A stretch of 38,970 nucleotides of DNA from the NCBI GenBank assembly GCA_033722675.1, contig JAWVYO010000010.1, positions 1-38,970 on the forward strand, written 5' to 3'. The translations under genes were made by a program, and so were the position numbers. The notes under the pieces were generated by a model. It was not told the origin of the DNA. It saw only the letters and a program-made list of their open reading frames with translations, and did not search any database. Each line of letters starts with the position of its first letter. Position 1 is the stretch's first letter. The stretch comes from DATHYU01 sp033722675. Lineage in GTDB: Bacteria > Actinomycetota > Acidimicrobiia > Spongiisociales > UBA11373. Shown here piece by piece: positions 14,764 to 22,889 of the stretch.

Positions 14764-15153
14764 GTGGCTGAGAAGAAGGCGCGGCCGCGTCGCCGTGATC
14801 GGAGGAACATCCTCCACGGTCAGGCGCACATCACCGCCAGCTTCAACAACACGATCATCAACATCACCGACCTCGACGGGAACACGCTCGTGTGGACGTC
14901 GGGCGGCACCGTCGGGTTCAAGGGCTCGCGCAAGTCGACGCCCTACGCCGCGCAGGTCGCCGCCGAGCAGGCCGCACGCCGTGCCGGCGAGTACGGCATG
15001 CGCAAGGTCGACGTCATCGTCCGCGGCTCCGGTTCGGGTCGCGACACCGCCGTACGCACCCTCCAGACCATGGGCATGGAGGTCACCGGGATCCGGGACG
15101 TCACCCCGATCCCCCACAACGGCGTCCGTCTCAAGAAGCGCCGGAGGGGATAG
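14764..15153 (+). CDS. rpsK: 30S ribosomal protein S11, GTG start
   Basis: uS11, 129 residues, on the 30S platform beside the mRNA exit. Core motifs are GQAHITASFNNTIINITD, SSGG-like WTSGGTVGFKGSRKSTPYAA, and the end PIPHNGVRLKKRRRG. The start is GTG at 14764, after GTGGAGG in the short rpsM-rpsK gap; no ATG fits. The basic N-terminal tail (KKARPRRRDRR) is typical of actinobacterial S11. Confidence 0.97.
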   Translation: MAEKKARPRRRDRRNILHGQAHITASFNNTIINITDLDGNTLVWTSGGTVGFKGSRKSTPYAAQVAAEQAARRAGEYGMRKVDVIVRGSGSGRDTAVRTLQTMGMEVTGIRDVTPIPHNGVRLKKRRRG

Positions 15154-15156
15154 CGC

Positions 15157-15783
15157 ATGGCCCGCCAGATCGGTCCCGTTTGCAAACTGTGTCGTCGCGA
15201 GCGCACGAAGCTCTTCCTCAAGGGCGCTCGCTGCGAGAGCTCGAAGTGCGCCATCGAGCGCAAGCCCTATCCGCCGGGTGAGCACGGCCGCGGCCGCGTC
15301 CGTGAGACCCAGTACCTCGTCCAGCTCCGTGAGAAGCAGAAGGCCCGCCGCATCTACGGCGTGCTCGAGAAGCAGTTCCGCGGGTACTACCGCGAGGCCG
15401 CCCGGCAGCGCGGCATCACCGGCGAGAACCTGCTCCGCATCCTCGAGAGCCGCCTGGACAACGTCGTCTACCGAGCCAACTTCGGCGAGTCCCGGGCGCA
15501 GTCCCGCCAGCTCGTGTCCCACGGACACTTCCTCGTGAACGGCAAGAAGGTCAACGTCCCGTCCTACCGGGTCCGCTCCGGCGACGTCGTGACGCTGCGG
15601 GACCGCAGCCAGGACCTCCTCGTCGTCCAGCACGCCATCGACACGTCGGCCCAGCGCTCGATCCCCGAGTGGCTCGAAGTCGACACCTCCGCCAAGAAGA
15701 TCACCGTCAGCGACCTCCCGAGCCGGGTGCAGATCGACACCCAGGTCCAGGAGCAGCTGATCGTCGAGCTCTACTCGAAGTAA
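15157..15783 (+). CDS. rpsD: 30S ribosomal protein S4, zinc-type N-terminus
   Basis: uS4, 208 residues, a primary 16S rRNA binder that starts 30S assembly. The N-terminal knuckle has C9, C12, C26 and C31 (CKLC...CESSKC), a zinc-binding arrangement found in one class of bacterial S4. The S4 RNA-binding domain spans about residues 97-160 (LESRLDNVVYRANFGESRAQ). In E. coli S4 represses the alpha operon; here that is only possible. It starts three bases after rpsK, and a 12-base gap leads to rpoA. Confidence 0.98.
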   Translation: MARQIGPVCKLCRRERTKLFLKGARCESSKCAIERKPYPPGEHGRGRVRETQYLVQLREKQKARRIYGVLEKQFRGYYREAARQRGITGENLLRILESRLDNVVYRANFGESRAQSRQLVSHGHFLVNGKKVNVPSYRVRSGDVVTLRDRSQDLLVVQHAIDTSAQRSIPEWLEVDTSAKKITVSDLPSRVQIDTQVQEQLIVELYSK

Positions 15784-15795
15784 GGGGTTCACCGA

Positions 15796-16746
15796 GTGCT
15801 CATCGTCCAGCGTCCACAGATCGAAGAAGAAGCGGTCGCCGACCATCGCTCGCGGTTCTTCGTCGAGCCGCTCGAGCCGGGCTTCGGCTACACGCTCGGC
15901 AACACCCTGCGTCGGACCCTCCTCAGCAGGATCCCCGGGGCTGCCATCACCTCCGTCCGCATCGAGGGGGTGCAGCACGAGTTCTCCACCGTCGACGGCG
16001 TGGTCGAGGACGTGGTCGACATCATCCTCAACCTGAAGCAGGTCGTCCTCCGCATCGAGGCCGACGAGCCCCAGACGATGTACCTGTCGGCGAAGGGCGC
16101 CGGTGACGTGACGGCCGCCGACCTGAAGATCCCCGCAGGGGTCGAGGTCGTGAACCCCGACCTCCACATCGCCACGCTCGCCTCCTCCGGCAAGCTGGAG
16201 ATGGAGATGACCGTCGAGCGCGGCGTCGGATACCGCAGCGCCGAGCGGCTCTCCAAGAGCGACACGATCGGCATCATCCCGATCGACGCCATCTTCTCGC
16301 CCGTCCGCAAGGTCTCCTACGACGTGGGGAGCACCCAGGTCGGGCAGATGACCAACTTCGACAAGCTGATCATGGACGTCGAGACCGACGGATCGGTGAC
16401 GCCCCAGGAGGCCGTGTCGTCGGCCGGCAAGACGCTCGGTGAGCTCATGGGACTCTTCGCCGTCGTGGGCGAGGGCATCGGCCTCGAGCTCGGCGACGTC
16501 GTCACGGCCGAGTCCTCCTCGCCGGACCTCGATCTCCCGATCGAGGCGCTCGACCTGTCGGAGCGGCCGCGCAACTGCCTGCGCCGCGCCCAGATCGAGA
16601 CGGTCGGCGAACTGGTCCAGAAGACCGAAGAGGATCTCCTCAACATCACGAACTTCGGCCAGAAGAGCCTCGAAGAGGTCGTCGCGAAGCTCGACGAGCT
16701 CGGGCTCTCCATCGCTTCCTCGGGTGACGAGGGAGAGGATGCCTGA
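15796..16746 (+). CDS. rpoA: RNA polymerase subunit alpha, GTG start
   Basis: Alpha subunit, 316 residues. The N-terminal assembly domain covers about 1-235, with FVEPLEPGFGYTLGNTLRRT near 22-41. The C-terminal domain (about 248-308) includes LSERPRNCLRRAQIETVGEL and NITNFGQKSLEEV, the DNA- and activator-contact helices. The start GTG at 15796 opens MLIVQRP, the family-typical beginning, after a weak AAGGGG. The acidic end DEGEDA is normal. The stop shares one base with rplQ. Confidence 0.98.
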   Translation: MLIVQRPQIEEEAVADHRSRFFVEPLEPGFGYTLGNTLRRTLLSRIPGAAITSVRIEGVQHEFSTVDGVVEDVVDIILNLKQVVLRIEADEPQTMYLSAKGAGDVTAADLKIPAGVEVVNPDLHIATLASSGKLEMEMTVERGVGYRSAERLSKSDTIGIIPIDAIFSPVRKVSYDVGSTQVGQMTNFDKLIMDVETDGSVTPQEAVSSAGKTLGELMGLFAVVGEGIGLELGDVVTAESSSPDLDLPIEALDLSERPRNCLRRAQIETVGELVQKTEEDLLNITNFGQKSLEEVVAKLDELGLSIASSGDEGEDA

Positions 16747-17096
16747 TGCCGAGGCCGAAGCGGGGACCCCGTCTCGGTGGTGACCCGGCTCACCAGAAGT
16801 CGATCCTGAGCAACCTCACCCAGGAGCTCATCTGGGACGAGCGCGTCACGACGACCGTGGCCAAGGCGAAGCTCGTGCGTCCCTATGCCGAGAAGATGAT
16901 CACGAAGGCCCGGACCGGCACCCTCCACGCACGCCGCCAGGTGCTGCGCGACCTGCCCGACACCGAGGTCGTCACGAAGCTCTTCGACGACGTGGCCCCC
17001 CGCTACGTCGAGCGCCCGGGTGGGTACACCCGGATCGTCCGCCTCGGTCCCCGTCGGGGTGACGGCGCCGAGATGGCGGTCATCGAACTGGTCTGA
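16746..17096 (+). CDS. rplQ: 50S ribosomal protein L17
   Basis: bL17, 116 residues, at the peptide-exit side of the 50S. It starts MPRPKRGPRLGGDPAHQKSI and ends with the family block YTRIVRLGPRRGDGAEMAVI. It closes the alpha operon. truA, often the next gene in actinobacteria, is displaced by four genes to 21321. The 72 bases after the stop hold no clear terminator with a T-run. Confidence 0.98.
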   Translation: MPRPKRGPRLGGDPAHQKSILSNLTQELIWDERVTTTVAKAKLVRPYAEKMITKARTGTLHARRQVLRDLPDTEVVTKLFDDVAPRYVERPGGYTRIVRLGPRRGDGAEMAVIELV

Positions 17097-17152
17097 CCGT
17101 CGGCCCGGGCCGACGATCGACGCTCCGAATCCCCGACCGGCTCCGCCGGTCC

Positions 17153-17158
17153 TAGCCT
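17153..17158 (+). promoter_or_regulatory. Putative -10 box of the ClC gene
   Basis: TAGCCT lies ten bases before ATG 17169, two to five bases downstream of where a transcript would begin. If used, it excludes the GTG codons at 17160 and 17163 as starts and gives an mRNA with almost no leader. No -35 was recognised. Confidence 0.4.
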
Positions 17159-17168
17159 CGTGGTGGGC

Positions 17169-19409
17169 ATGCGACGCCTCTTCGAATCCCTGCGGACCCC
17201 CTTCGCCCGACGCGGCGCGGCGGCGTTCATGGCGCTGGCGCTCGTCACCGGTGTGGTCGTCGGGGTCGCGGCGGCGGTCCTGATCTGGGCGATCGAGGGC
17301 GTCGCCGAGCTCGTGCACTGGTTGCAGGAGGAGACCGGGACCGACCTCGTGCTCCTCGTCACCGTCCCCCTGGGGCTGGTGGCGGCGTGGTTCGTCGCAC
17401 ACCGTTTCGCGCCCGAGGTCGCCGGTGACGGTGTGCCCGAGGCGTCTGCGGCGCTGGCCATCCGATCGGGGGACATGCCGGCCCGCACCGCGCCGTTGAA
17501 GATCCTCGCCACCGCGCTGACCGTCGGCCCCGGCGGATCGGCCGGCCGGGAGGGCCCGATCGTGCAGGTCGGCTCGGCCATCGGGTCGTTCGTCGCTCGC
17601 ACGACCGGACTCGGCGAGGATCGGGTCCGTTCGCTGGTGGCCGCCGGCGCCGGGGCCGCCATCGGCGCCTCCTTCAACGCGCCGATCGCCGGCATGCTCT
17701 TCGCCCTCGAGGTGATCCTCGGGAACTTCGCGATCCGGCACCTGAACGCCGTCGTCGTCTCTTCGGTGGCGGCCGCCGTCACCACCCGGTCGATCGTCGG
17801 TCAGGACCTCATCCTGCGGGCCATTCCCCACCGCCTCAACGACTGGCGCGAGCTCGTGCTCTACGCGGGCATCGGGCTGGCGGCCGCGGTGGTCGGGTGG
17901 CTCTTCCTGCGCGCGCTCTCCGTCGTCGAATCGGCCCGTCCGAACCTCCCGGGCTGGGTCCGGCCGGTGGCGCTCGGACTCGGGGTCGCCGGCATCGGCC
18001 TGTGGGAGAGCGACGTGCTGGGCACCGGTGAGAGCGTCGTCGGCGGCCTCCTGGACCTGCTGACGACATCCCAGGAGGTGTGGTGGGTGCTCCTCGCCCT
18101 CGGTGGGGCGAAGCTCGTGGCCACCGTGCTGACCCTCGGCTCCCACGGCTCGGGCGGCGCCTTCATGCCGAGCCTGTTCATCGGGGCGGCGCTCGGCGCC
18201 GGCGCCGCCGACCTCGTCGGCCCCTTCTGGTCGATCTCTGCGCTCCAACCTGGCGCCTTCGCCGTCGTGGGGATGGCGGCCACCTTCGCCGCCGTGGCCC
18301 GAGCGCCGCTCACCTCGATCCTCATCGTCTTCGAGATCACCGGCGACTACGGACTCGTCCTGCCGCTCATGCTGGCTGCCTCGCTGGCCACCTTCCTGGC
18401 GGACCTCCTCCACCCCGAGAGCGTGTACACCATGGCGCTGCGGCGGCGCGGCATCCACCTCACCCGTCGCAGCGAGGTCGACGTGCTCGACACCGTGGCC
18501 GTCGGTTCGGTCGCGGGTCCGATCGCCGCCGTCGTGGACCCGGCGATGTCGACGGCGGACGTCCAGGGCCTCCTCGACCGGCATCGCCACCACGGGCTTC
18601 CGGTGGTGGCGAACGGGCGGCTCGTCGGGGTGATCACCGTCACCGACATCGTCCGCACCGGGGGACCGTCCGACGCGGTCTCCGCCGCCGACGCCATGAC
18701 GCCTCGACCGGTGACGGCCACGCTCGAGACGCCCGTATCGGTGGCCCTGGAGCGCATGGCGTCCATCGGGGTGGGACGGGTGCCGATCGTGGCGGAGGAC
18801 GATCCCACCCGCCTCGTCGGCCTGTTCCGGCGCGAGGACGCCGTCACCGCCTACCACCTGGCGCTCGGCCAGGAGGTCGATCACGAGGTGGACACGGAGC
18901 GCCTCCGCACCCGAATCGATCCCGGCGCCCGGTTCTTCGAGGTGATCGTCGGCACGGACTCCCTGGCAGACGGGCGGCTGCTCAAGGAGCTCCCGGTGCC
19001 GGGTGCGGGGACGATCGTGTCGGTGCGCCGGGGGCTGAACGTGATCGTCCCCGACGGCAGCACCCGCCTCGCGGCCGGCGACGTCCTCACGTTCTTCGGC
19101 AGCACCGTCGCCGCCGATCAGTTCGAACGCCGACTCGGCGGCGCCGAGCACGTCACCGGAGAGATCCGGCTGGGCGCCGAGGGGGCCACGTACTTCGAGG
19201 TCGAGATCCCGGTCGGCTCCTCGACGGACGGCCGTCGCGTCGCCGAGGTCGCCATCCCCTCGGGATGCACGGTGGTGGCGGTCCGCCGGGGCGACGACAC
19301 GCTGGTCCCCGACGGCGCCACGGTGCTGCGGGCGGGGGACGTGCTCACGATCTTCGCCCTGCCGGGGAGCAGGGACCAGTTCGTCGAGCGGTTGAGGGGC
19401 GCCGGGTAG
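17169..19409 (+). CDS. ClC-type chloride channel/antiporter with CBS and TrkA-C domains
   Basis: 746 residues from ATG 17169 (GTG 17160 would add three). Residues 1-425 are a ClC membrane unit with the anion-path motifs GDGVP (86-90), GREGP (126-130, gating Glu128) and GGAFMP (329-334); Tyr420 matches Tyr445 of E. coli ClcA. The inner proton-path position (E203 in ClcA) is Val182 in FALEVILG, as in true ClC channels. A CBS pair follows (about 445-565), with AVVDPAMSTADVQGLLDRHR, then two TrkA-C/RCK_C-like units (about 586-655 and 674-742), each with VPDG and LAAGDVLTFF- or LRAGDVLTIF-type ends. The last two usually belong to K+ transport regulators and bind small ligands. The gene stands alone after rplQ. 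Confidence 0.92.
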   Translation: MRRLFESLRTPFARRGAAAFMALALVTGVVVGVAAAVLIWAIEGVAELVHWLQEETGTDLVLLVTVPLGLVAAWFVAHRFAPEVAGDGVPEASAALAIRSGDMPARTAPLKILATALTVGPGGSAGREGPIVQVGSAIGSFVARTTGLGEDRVRSLVAAGAGAAIGASFNAPIAGMLFALEVILGNFAIRHLNAVVVSSVAAAVTTRSIVGQDLILRAIPHRLNDWRELVLYAGIGLAAAVVGWLFLRALSVVESARPNLPGWVRPVALGLGVAGIGLWESDVLGTGESVVGGLLDLLTTSQEVWWVLLALGGAKLVATVLTLGSHGSGGAFMPSLFIGAALGAGAADLVGPFWSISALQPGAFAVVGMAATFAAVARAPLTSILIVFEITGDYGLVLPLMLAASLATFLADLLHPESVYTMALRRRGIHLTRRSEVDVLDTVAVGSVAGPIAAVVDPAMSTADVQGLLDRHRHHGLPVVANGRLVGVITVTDIVRTGGPSDAVSAADAMTPRPVTATLETPVSVALERMASIGVGRVPIVAEDDPTRLVGLFRREDAVTAYHLALGQEVDHEVDTERLRTRIDPGARFFEVIVGTDSLADGRLLKELPVPGAGTIVSVRRGLNVIVPDGSTRLAAGDVLTFFGSTVAADQFERRLGGAEHVTGEIRLGAEGATYFEVEIPVGSSTDGRRVAEVAIPSGCTVVAVRRGDDTLVPDGATVLRAGDVLTIFALPGSRDQFVERLRGAG

Positions 19410-19424
19410 GGCATCGGGCCCTCC

Positions 19425-19430
19425 TAGGTT
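19425..19430 (+). promoter_or_regulatory. Putative -10 box of the F420-type oxidoreductase gene
   Basis: TAGGTT in the 51-base gap after the ClC gene stands 30 bases before ATG 19461. The same hexamer precedes ilvA on the other strand. A ribosome site GAGGAG follows at 19452-19457. Confidence 0.4.
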
Positions 19431-19460
19431 GTCCGTCGAACCCCACCGCTCGAGGAGACC

Positions 19461-20252
19461 ATGCGCCCGATCCGACTCGCCTTCCAGCTCCACCCCCAGC
19501 ATGCCGACTACGACACGATGCGTCGGGCAGCCGTCGAGGCCGAGGAGCTGGGGTTCGACATCCTCTACAACTGGGACCACTTCTTCCCGCTGTACGGCGA
19601 CGCGGACGGCGCCCACTTCGAGTGCTGGACCCAGCTCGCCTCCTTCGCCGAGGTCACGAACCACATCGCCATCGGTCCCCTCGTCACCTGTAACTCGTAC
19701 CGCAACCCCAACTACCTGGCCGACATGGCCCGTACGGTCGACCACATCTCCGGCGGCCGGGTGATCCTCGGCATCGGGGCGGGGTGGTTCGAGAAGGACT
19801 ACGAGGAGTACGGCTACGAGTTCGGGACCGCCGGCGATCGGCTCCGGGCCCTGGACCGCGATCTCCCCGTCATCCGGGAGCGGCTCGGCAAGCTGAACCC
19901 GCCGCCCATGGGTGACATGCCGATCATGGTGGGCGGCGGCGGCGAGAAGGTCACGCTGCGCATCACCGCCGAGAACGCCGACATCTGGCACGGCTTCGGG
20001 GATCCCGACAAGTTCCGGCACAAGAACGGCGTCCTCGACGAGTGGTGCGCGAAGGCCGACCGTGATCCATCCGAGATCGAGCGATCGGGCGGCGTGCCCA
20101 GCGAGCAGTGGGACGCGACGTCCTACGGCGACGCCATGGTCGAGGCCGGCGCGGAGCAGCTCACGTTCGGGCTGGGCGGCCCCGACTACGACCTGCGGCC
20201 CTTCGAGAAGTGGCTGGCGTGGAGGGACGAGCGGAACCGCGACCGGGGCTGA
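19461..20252 (+). CDS. F420-dependent LLM-class (luciferase-like) oxidoreductase
   Basis: 263 residues, a TIM-barrel of the bacterial-luciferase-like superfamily. It has the order typical of actinobacterial F420 enzymes: AEELGFDILYNWDHFFPLYG near 27-46, a strand with AIGPLVTCNSYRNP, HISGGRVILGIGAGWFEKDY near 95-114, and a short C-terminal DLPVIRERL plus PIMVGGGGEK. It likely uses F420 or FMN to oxidise or reduce a small organic substrate, which cannot be named. The start has a good ribosome site (GAGGAGACC). Its TGA shares one base with the ATG of the NUDIX gene, so the two may be co-translated. Confidence 0.88.
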   Translation: MRPIRLAFQLHPQHADYDTMRRAAVEAEELGFDILYNWDHFFPLYGDADGAHFECWTQLASFAEVTNHIAIGPLVTCNSYRNPNYLADMARTVDHISGGRVILGIGAGWFEKDYEEYGYEFGTAGDRLRALDRDLPVIRERLGKLNPPPMGDMPIMVGGGGEKVTLRITAENADIWHGFGDPDKFRHKNGVLDEWCAKADRDPSEIERSGGVPSEQWDATSYGDAMVEAGAEQLTFGLGGPDYDLRPFEKWLAWRDERNRDRG

Positions 20253-20806
20253 TGGGGGCCGACTCCCGGCGTCCGGCCCTGCTCGACCTCCTCGAGGGAT
20301 ACGCGCCGACGGCGCCCGACGCCATCCGGCACCGCAGTGCCACCCTCGAGCACGTTCGGGCCACCGCCCGGCCCTTCGACCGCGACGACACCGACCCCGG
20401 CCACGTCACCGCAAGCGGCTTCGTCCTGCACCCCGGGGGAGGATCGGTGCTCCTCGTCCTCCACCGCACGGTCGGGCGATGGATCCAGCCCGGCGGGCAC
20501 GTCGACCCGGCGGACCCCTCCCCGGGGGAGGCGGCGGCCCGAGAAATCGTCGAGGAGACGGGCGTCACGGGGCTCCGGCCGATCGGGTTGGGGCTCCTCG
20601 ACGTCGACGTCCACCGCTATCCCGCCCGCGAGGGTGGCGACCCGGCGCACCTCCACTTCGACCTGCGGTTCGGATTCCGGGCCGAAAGCGACGGGCTCGA
20701 GCCGGCCGACGAGGTCGTGACGGCTCGGTGGGTGCCGGTGGGCGATCTCGAGGTGCTCGAGCGATCGGTGCGGCGGCCGGCCACCGCGCTGCTGCGCCTA
20801 TCCTGA
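20252..20806 (+). CDS. NUDIX hydrolase
   Basis: 184 residues. The NUDIX box is WIQPGGHVDPADPSPGEAAA followed by REIVEETGV; the catalytic REUxEExGU half is intact. The first half carries an insertion (GGHVDPADPSPGE), as seen in a recognised subgroup with GGHxxPGD. An N-terminal helical segment of about 45 residues (LLDLLEGYAPTAPDAIRHRS) precedes the fold. Substrates of this family are nucleoside diphosphates linked to another group; the specificity is unknown. The ATG at 20252 shares a base with the stop of the oxidoreductase. Confidence 0.88.
   Translation: MGADSRRPALLDLLEGYAPTAPDAIRHRSATLEHVRATARPFDRDDTDPGHVTASGFVLHPGGGSVLLVLHRTVGRWIQPGGHVDPADPSPGEAAAREIVEETGVTGLRPIGLGLLDVDVHRYPAREGGDPAHLHFDLRFGFRAESDGLEPADEVVTARWVPVGDLEVLERSVRRPATALLRLS
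20799..20804 (+). promoter_or_regulatory. Putative -10 box before the Yip1-like gene
   Basis: TATCCT overlaps the last codons and stop of the NUDIX gene, 11 bases before ATG 20816. It would give a leader of only a few bases. The alternative is co-transcription with the NUDIX gene. Confidence 0.3.
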
Positions 20807-20815
20807 CCGGCGGCC

Positions 20816-21313
20816 ATGTCCACCTACGTCGACCTCCTCTGGCGCGCCGCTCGGCTCCGGCGCGACCCCTACCTGCGGATGACCCTCGCCCCCGACGGTG
20901 TCGCCGACGGGGCGCTCATCGTCGCAGCCATCCACGGCGTGCTGGTCGTGCCTGCGCTCATTCGGGGTGCCGATCTCGTCGTGCTCGTGCGGTTCGTGTT
21001 GAGCGGGATGTTCGGCTGGCTGATCCTGTCGGGCCTCGTGTATCTCATCGGCCGGCACCTCCTCGAGGGCTACGGCAGCTACCAGGGGATGATGGCCGCG
21101 TCCTCCCTGGCCTACGGCCCGCTCCTGCTGGCCATCCCCATCGCTCTGTTCATCGACGTCGGATTCGCCTCCCTCATCCCGTCGATCTGGCTGCTCGCCT
21201 GCGTCTGGATGGCTGCCCAGCAGGCCCTGGAGCTGTCGAAGGAGCACGCCGCCCTGGCGGCCATCGGTGGATACGCGGCGTGGGTGATCATCCAGACGAT
21301 CCTGTCGTTCTGA
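20816..21313 (+). CDS. Yip1-domain-like membrane protein
   Basis: 165 residues with about five hydrophobic segments (near 33-52, 57-80, 93-115, 117-135 and 146-163). The N-terminus, with RDPYLRMTLAPDGVADGALI, and the layout resemble the YIP1/DUF1282 family of small integral membrane proteins. No catalytic residue is evident and the role is unknown. It lies between the NUDIX gene and truA, with only seven bases to the truA start, so it probably shares a transcript with truA. The family call is tentative. Confidence 0.6.
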   Translation: MSTYVDLLWRAARLRRDPYLRMTLAPDGVADGALIVAAIHGVLVVPALIRGADLVVLVRFVLSGMFGWLILSGLVYLIGRHLLEGYGSYQGMMAASSLAYGPLLLAIPIALFIDVGFASLIPSIWLLACVWMAAQQALELSKEHAALAAIGGYAAWVIIQTILSF

Positions 21314-21320
21314 CGGGCCG

Positions 21321-22055
21321 GTGCCGACCTACCGGATCGACATCGCCTACGACGGGTCGGGCTTCCGCGGGTACGCCCGCAACGCCGGGGTGCGGTCGGT
21401 CCAGGAGACGCTCGAGGACTTCCTGAGCAGGATGGCCGGGGAGCCGGTCGACACCGTCGTGGCCGGTCGAACCGACGCCGGCGTGCACGCCCGTCAGAAC
21501 GTCGTGTCGTTCTCCACGGGCGCGACCCTGGATCCGGAGCGACTCCGCCGCGCCATCACGTCGACGCTGGGCCCCGAGATCGTCGTGCGGTCCGCCTCCG
21601 TCGTGCCCGACGACTTCCACGCGCGGTTCTCGGCCGGCGCCCGGGCCTACCGGTACTTCGTCGACGACTCGGGGACACCCGATCCCCTCCGACGGGGATC
21701 GGTCTGGGCGGTGCGATGGCCCCTCGACGTGGAACGGATGGACGCTGCGGCGGCGGCCTTCGTCGGGGACCACGACTTCGCCTCGCTCTGCCGGCGCCAG
21801 GAGGGGCGGTCGACGGAGCGAACCGTGCTGGCCGCCACGTGGGAGCGCGCCGAGGACGGCGTGGCCGTCTACCGGGTCGCGGCGACGGCCTTCTGCCATC
21901 AGATGGTCCGATCGATGGTGGCACTCTCCGTCGACGTCGGGCGGGGGGCGGTCGAGGCGGACGACGTCCCTGCGATCCTCGCCGCGCGGGACCGGAACGC
22001 GGCGCGGGGCGCGGCTCCGCCCCACGGTCTCGTCCTGTGGCGGGTGACCTACTAG
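21321..22055 (+). CDS. truA: tRNA pseudouridine38-40 synthase
   Basis: TruA modifies U38-40 in the anticodon arm of many tRNAs. The protein has 244 residues. The catalytic Asp is in GRTDAGVHARQNVVSF (about residue 52), and the N-terminal RIDIAYDGSGFRGYARNAGV and later GDHDFASLCRRQ and FCHQMVRSMVAL are family blocks. The start is GTG at 21321; no ATG fits. In many genomes truA follows rplQ directly, whereas here four accessory genes lie between them. It is convergent with the minus-strand pair that follows. Confidence 0.96.
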   Translation: MPTYRIDIAYDGSGFRGYARNAGVRSVQETLEDFLSRMAGEPVDTVVAGRTDAGVHARQNVVSFSTGATLDPERLRRAITSTLGPEIVVRSASVVPDDFHARFSAGARAYRYFVDDSGTPDPLRRGSVWAVRWPLDVERMDAAAAAFVGDHDFASLCRRQEGRSTERTVLAATWERAEDGVAVYRVAATAFCHQMVRSMVALSVDVGRGAVEADDVPAILAARDRNAARGAAPPHGLVLWRVTY

Positions 22056-22103
22056 AAGCGTGCCTCGGAGATCCGGGACCAACAGCGCGCTGGACGGCGC
22101 AGC

Positions 22104-22121
22104 TCCTCGACCGCTCGAGGA
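22104..22121. terminator. Possible two-way terminator between convergent genes
   Basis: TCCTCGA (22104-22110), loop CCGC, TCGAGGA (22115-22121) is a perfect 7-base inverted repeat in the 78-base gap between truA and the convergent minus-strand gene. No T-run flanks it. Its location is right for a shared terminator. Confidence 0.4.
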
Positions 22122-22133
22122 CAGGGCCGATCG

Positions 22134-22889
22134 TCAGGTGACGGCTTCGACGACCTTCCGGATCGTGGCGAGCACCGCCGGGTCGCCGTCCACCGAGAGT
22201 GCGTCCGCCCCGATGCGGCCCCAGGCCCAGCGGTCGAGGACGTCGGCGCTGGCGGTGATCACCGTGTCCGGCCCGGTGACGCCCCCCGAGTGCCAGCGCC
22301 AGCCGGGGCCGTCGGCCGTCGTCCCCAGTTCCATGTGCCAGGTGTCCCCGGTGTCGGCGGAGCGAACGACCACCACCCGTTCGTCGGGGTCGAAGGGAGT
22401 CCCCGCGGCGACGCCTGCTCGGACCGGAGAGAGCACCTCGTCGACGCCATCGGCGGCGATCTTCGGATCGAGCGGGGTGGAGAACCCGTGCGCCAGTTCG
22501 GCGTCGATGCGATGGATCGCGGTCTCGTGGGCCATCCGTCGGAACCAGAAGGCGGTGGTCCGATTCGAGCGATCGAACGTCGTGACCGGGGTGGCGGGAT
22601 CGGCCTCCGCCAGCGTCTCGTGGAGGCGTTCGAGACCCTCGACGTACCAGGCGATCAGGTCGTCGCCCTCGAGCCCCTCCGGCTCCTCGCGTTCGGGCGC
22701 CGTGAGCAGCCGCTCCCGGACGATCCGCTCCTTGTGGCGGTGGACGGAGCCGGTGTGGAGGAGCAGCTCACGCATGGTCCAGCCGGGACAGGAGGGGACG
22801 GCTGCGTCGAGTCCGTGACCGGCGACGTCCGCGAGGCGATGTCCCTCGACGTCCAGTGCGGTGAGATAGCGCTTCGCCGAGAGGGTCAC
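22134..22889 (-). CDS. Maleylpyruvate isomerase family (mycothiol-type DinB-like) protein
   Basis: 251 residues, GTG start at 22889. The N-terminal domain is the DinB-like four-helix bundle of the mycothiol-dependent maleylpyruvate isomerase family, with VPSCPGWTMRELLLHTGSVH near 31-50. The likely metal ligands are His45, Glu122 and His126 (MAHETAIHRIDAE). The C-terminal part (about 150-250) is an alpha/beta domain. Members act as thiol transferases or isomerases that use mycothiol; the reaction of this one is not known. The GTG overlaps the ilvA stop by four bases (GTGA), so the two genes form an operon. The family is a marker for actinobacteria. Confidence 0.85.
   Translation of the reverse strand: MTLSAKRYLTALDVEGHRLADVAGHGLDAAVPSCPGWTMRELLLHTGSVHRHKERIVRERLLTAPEREEPEGLEGDDLIAWYVEGLERLHETLAEADPATPVTTFDRSNRTTAFWFRRMAHETAIHRIDAELAHGFSTPLDPKIAADGVDEVLSPVRAGVAAGTPFDPDERVVVVRSADTGDTWHMELGTTADGPGWRWHSGGVTGPDTVITASADVLDRWAWGRIGADALSVDGDPAVLATIRKVVEAVT

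Noticed and set aside
16317..20021. Very long open frame on the minus strand across rpoA, rplQ, the ClC and oxidoreductase genes
   Set aside because: It lies antisense to well-identified genes, its composition is Gly/Arg/Asp/His-rich without any known fold, and such frames are expected in GC-rich DNA. It has no plausible promoter or ribosome site.
22056..22133. Small gene between truA and the convergent isomerase-family gene
   Set aside because: Only 78 bases, without start or ribosome site; it contains an inverted repeat better read as a terminator.
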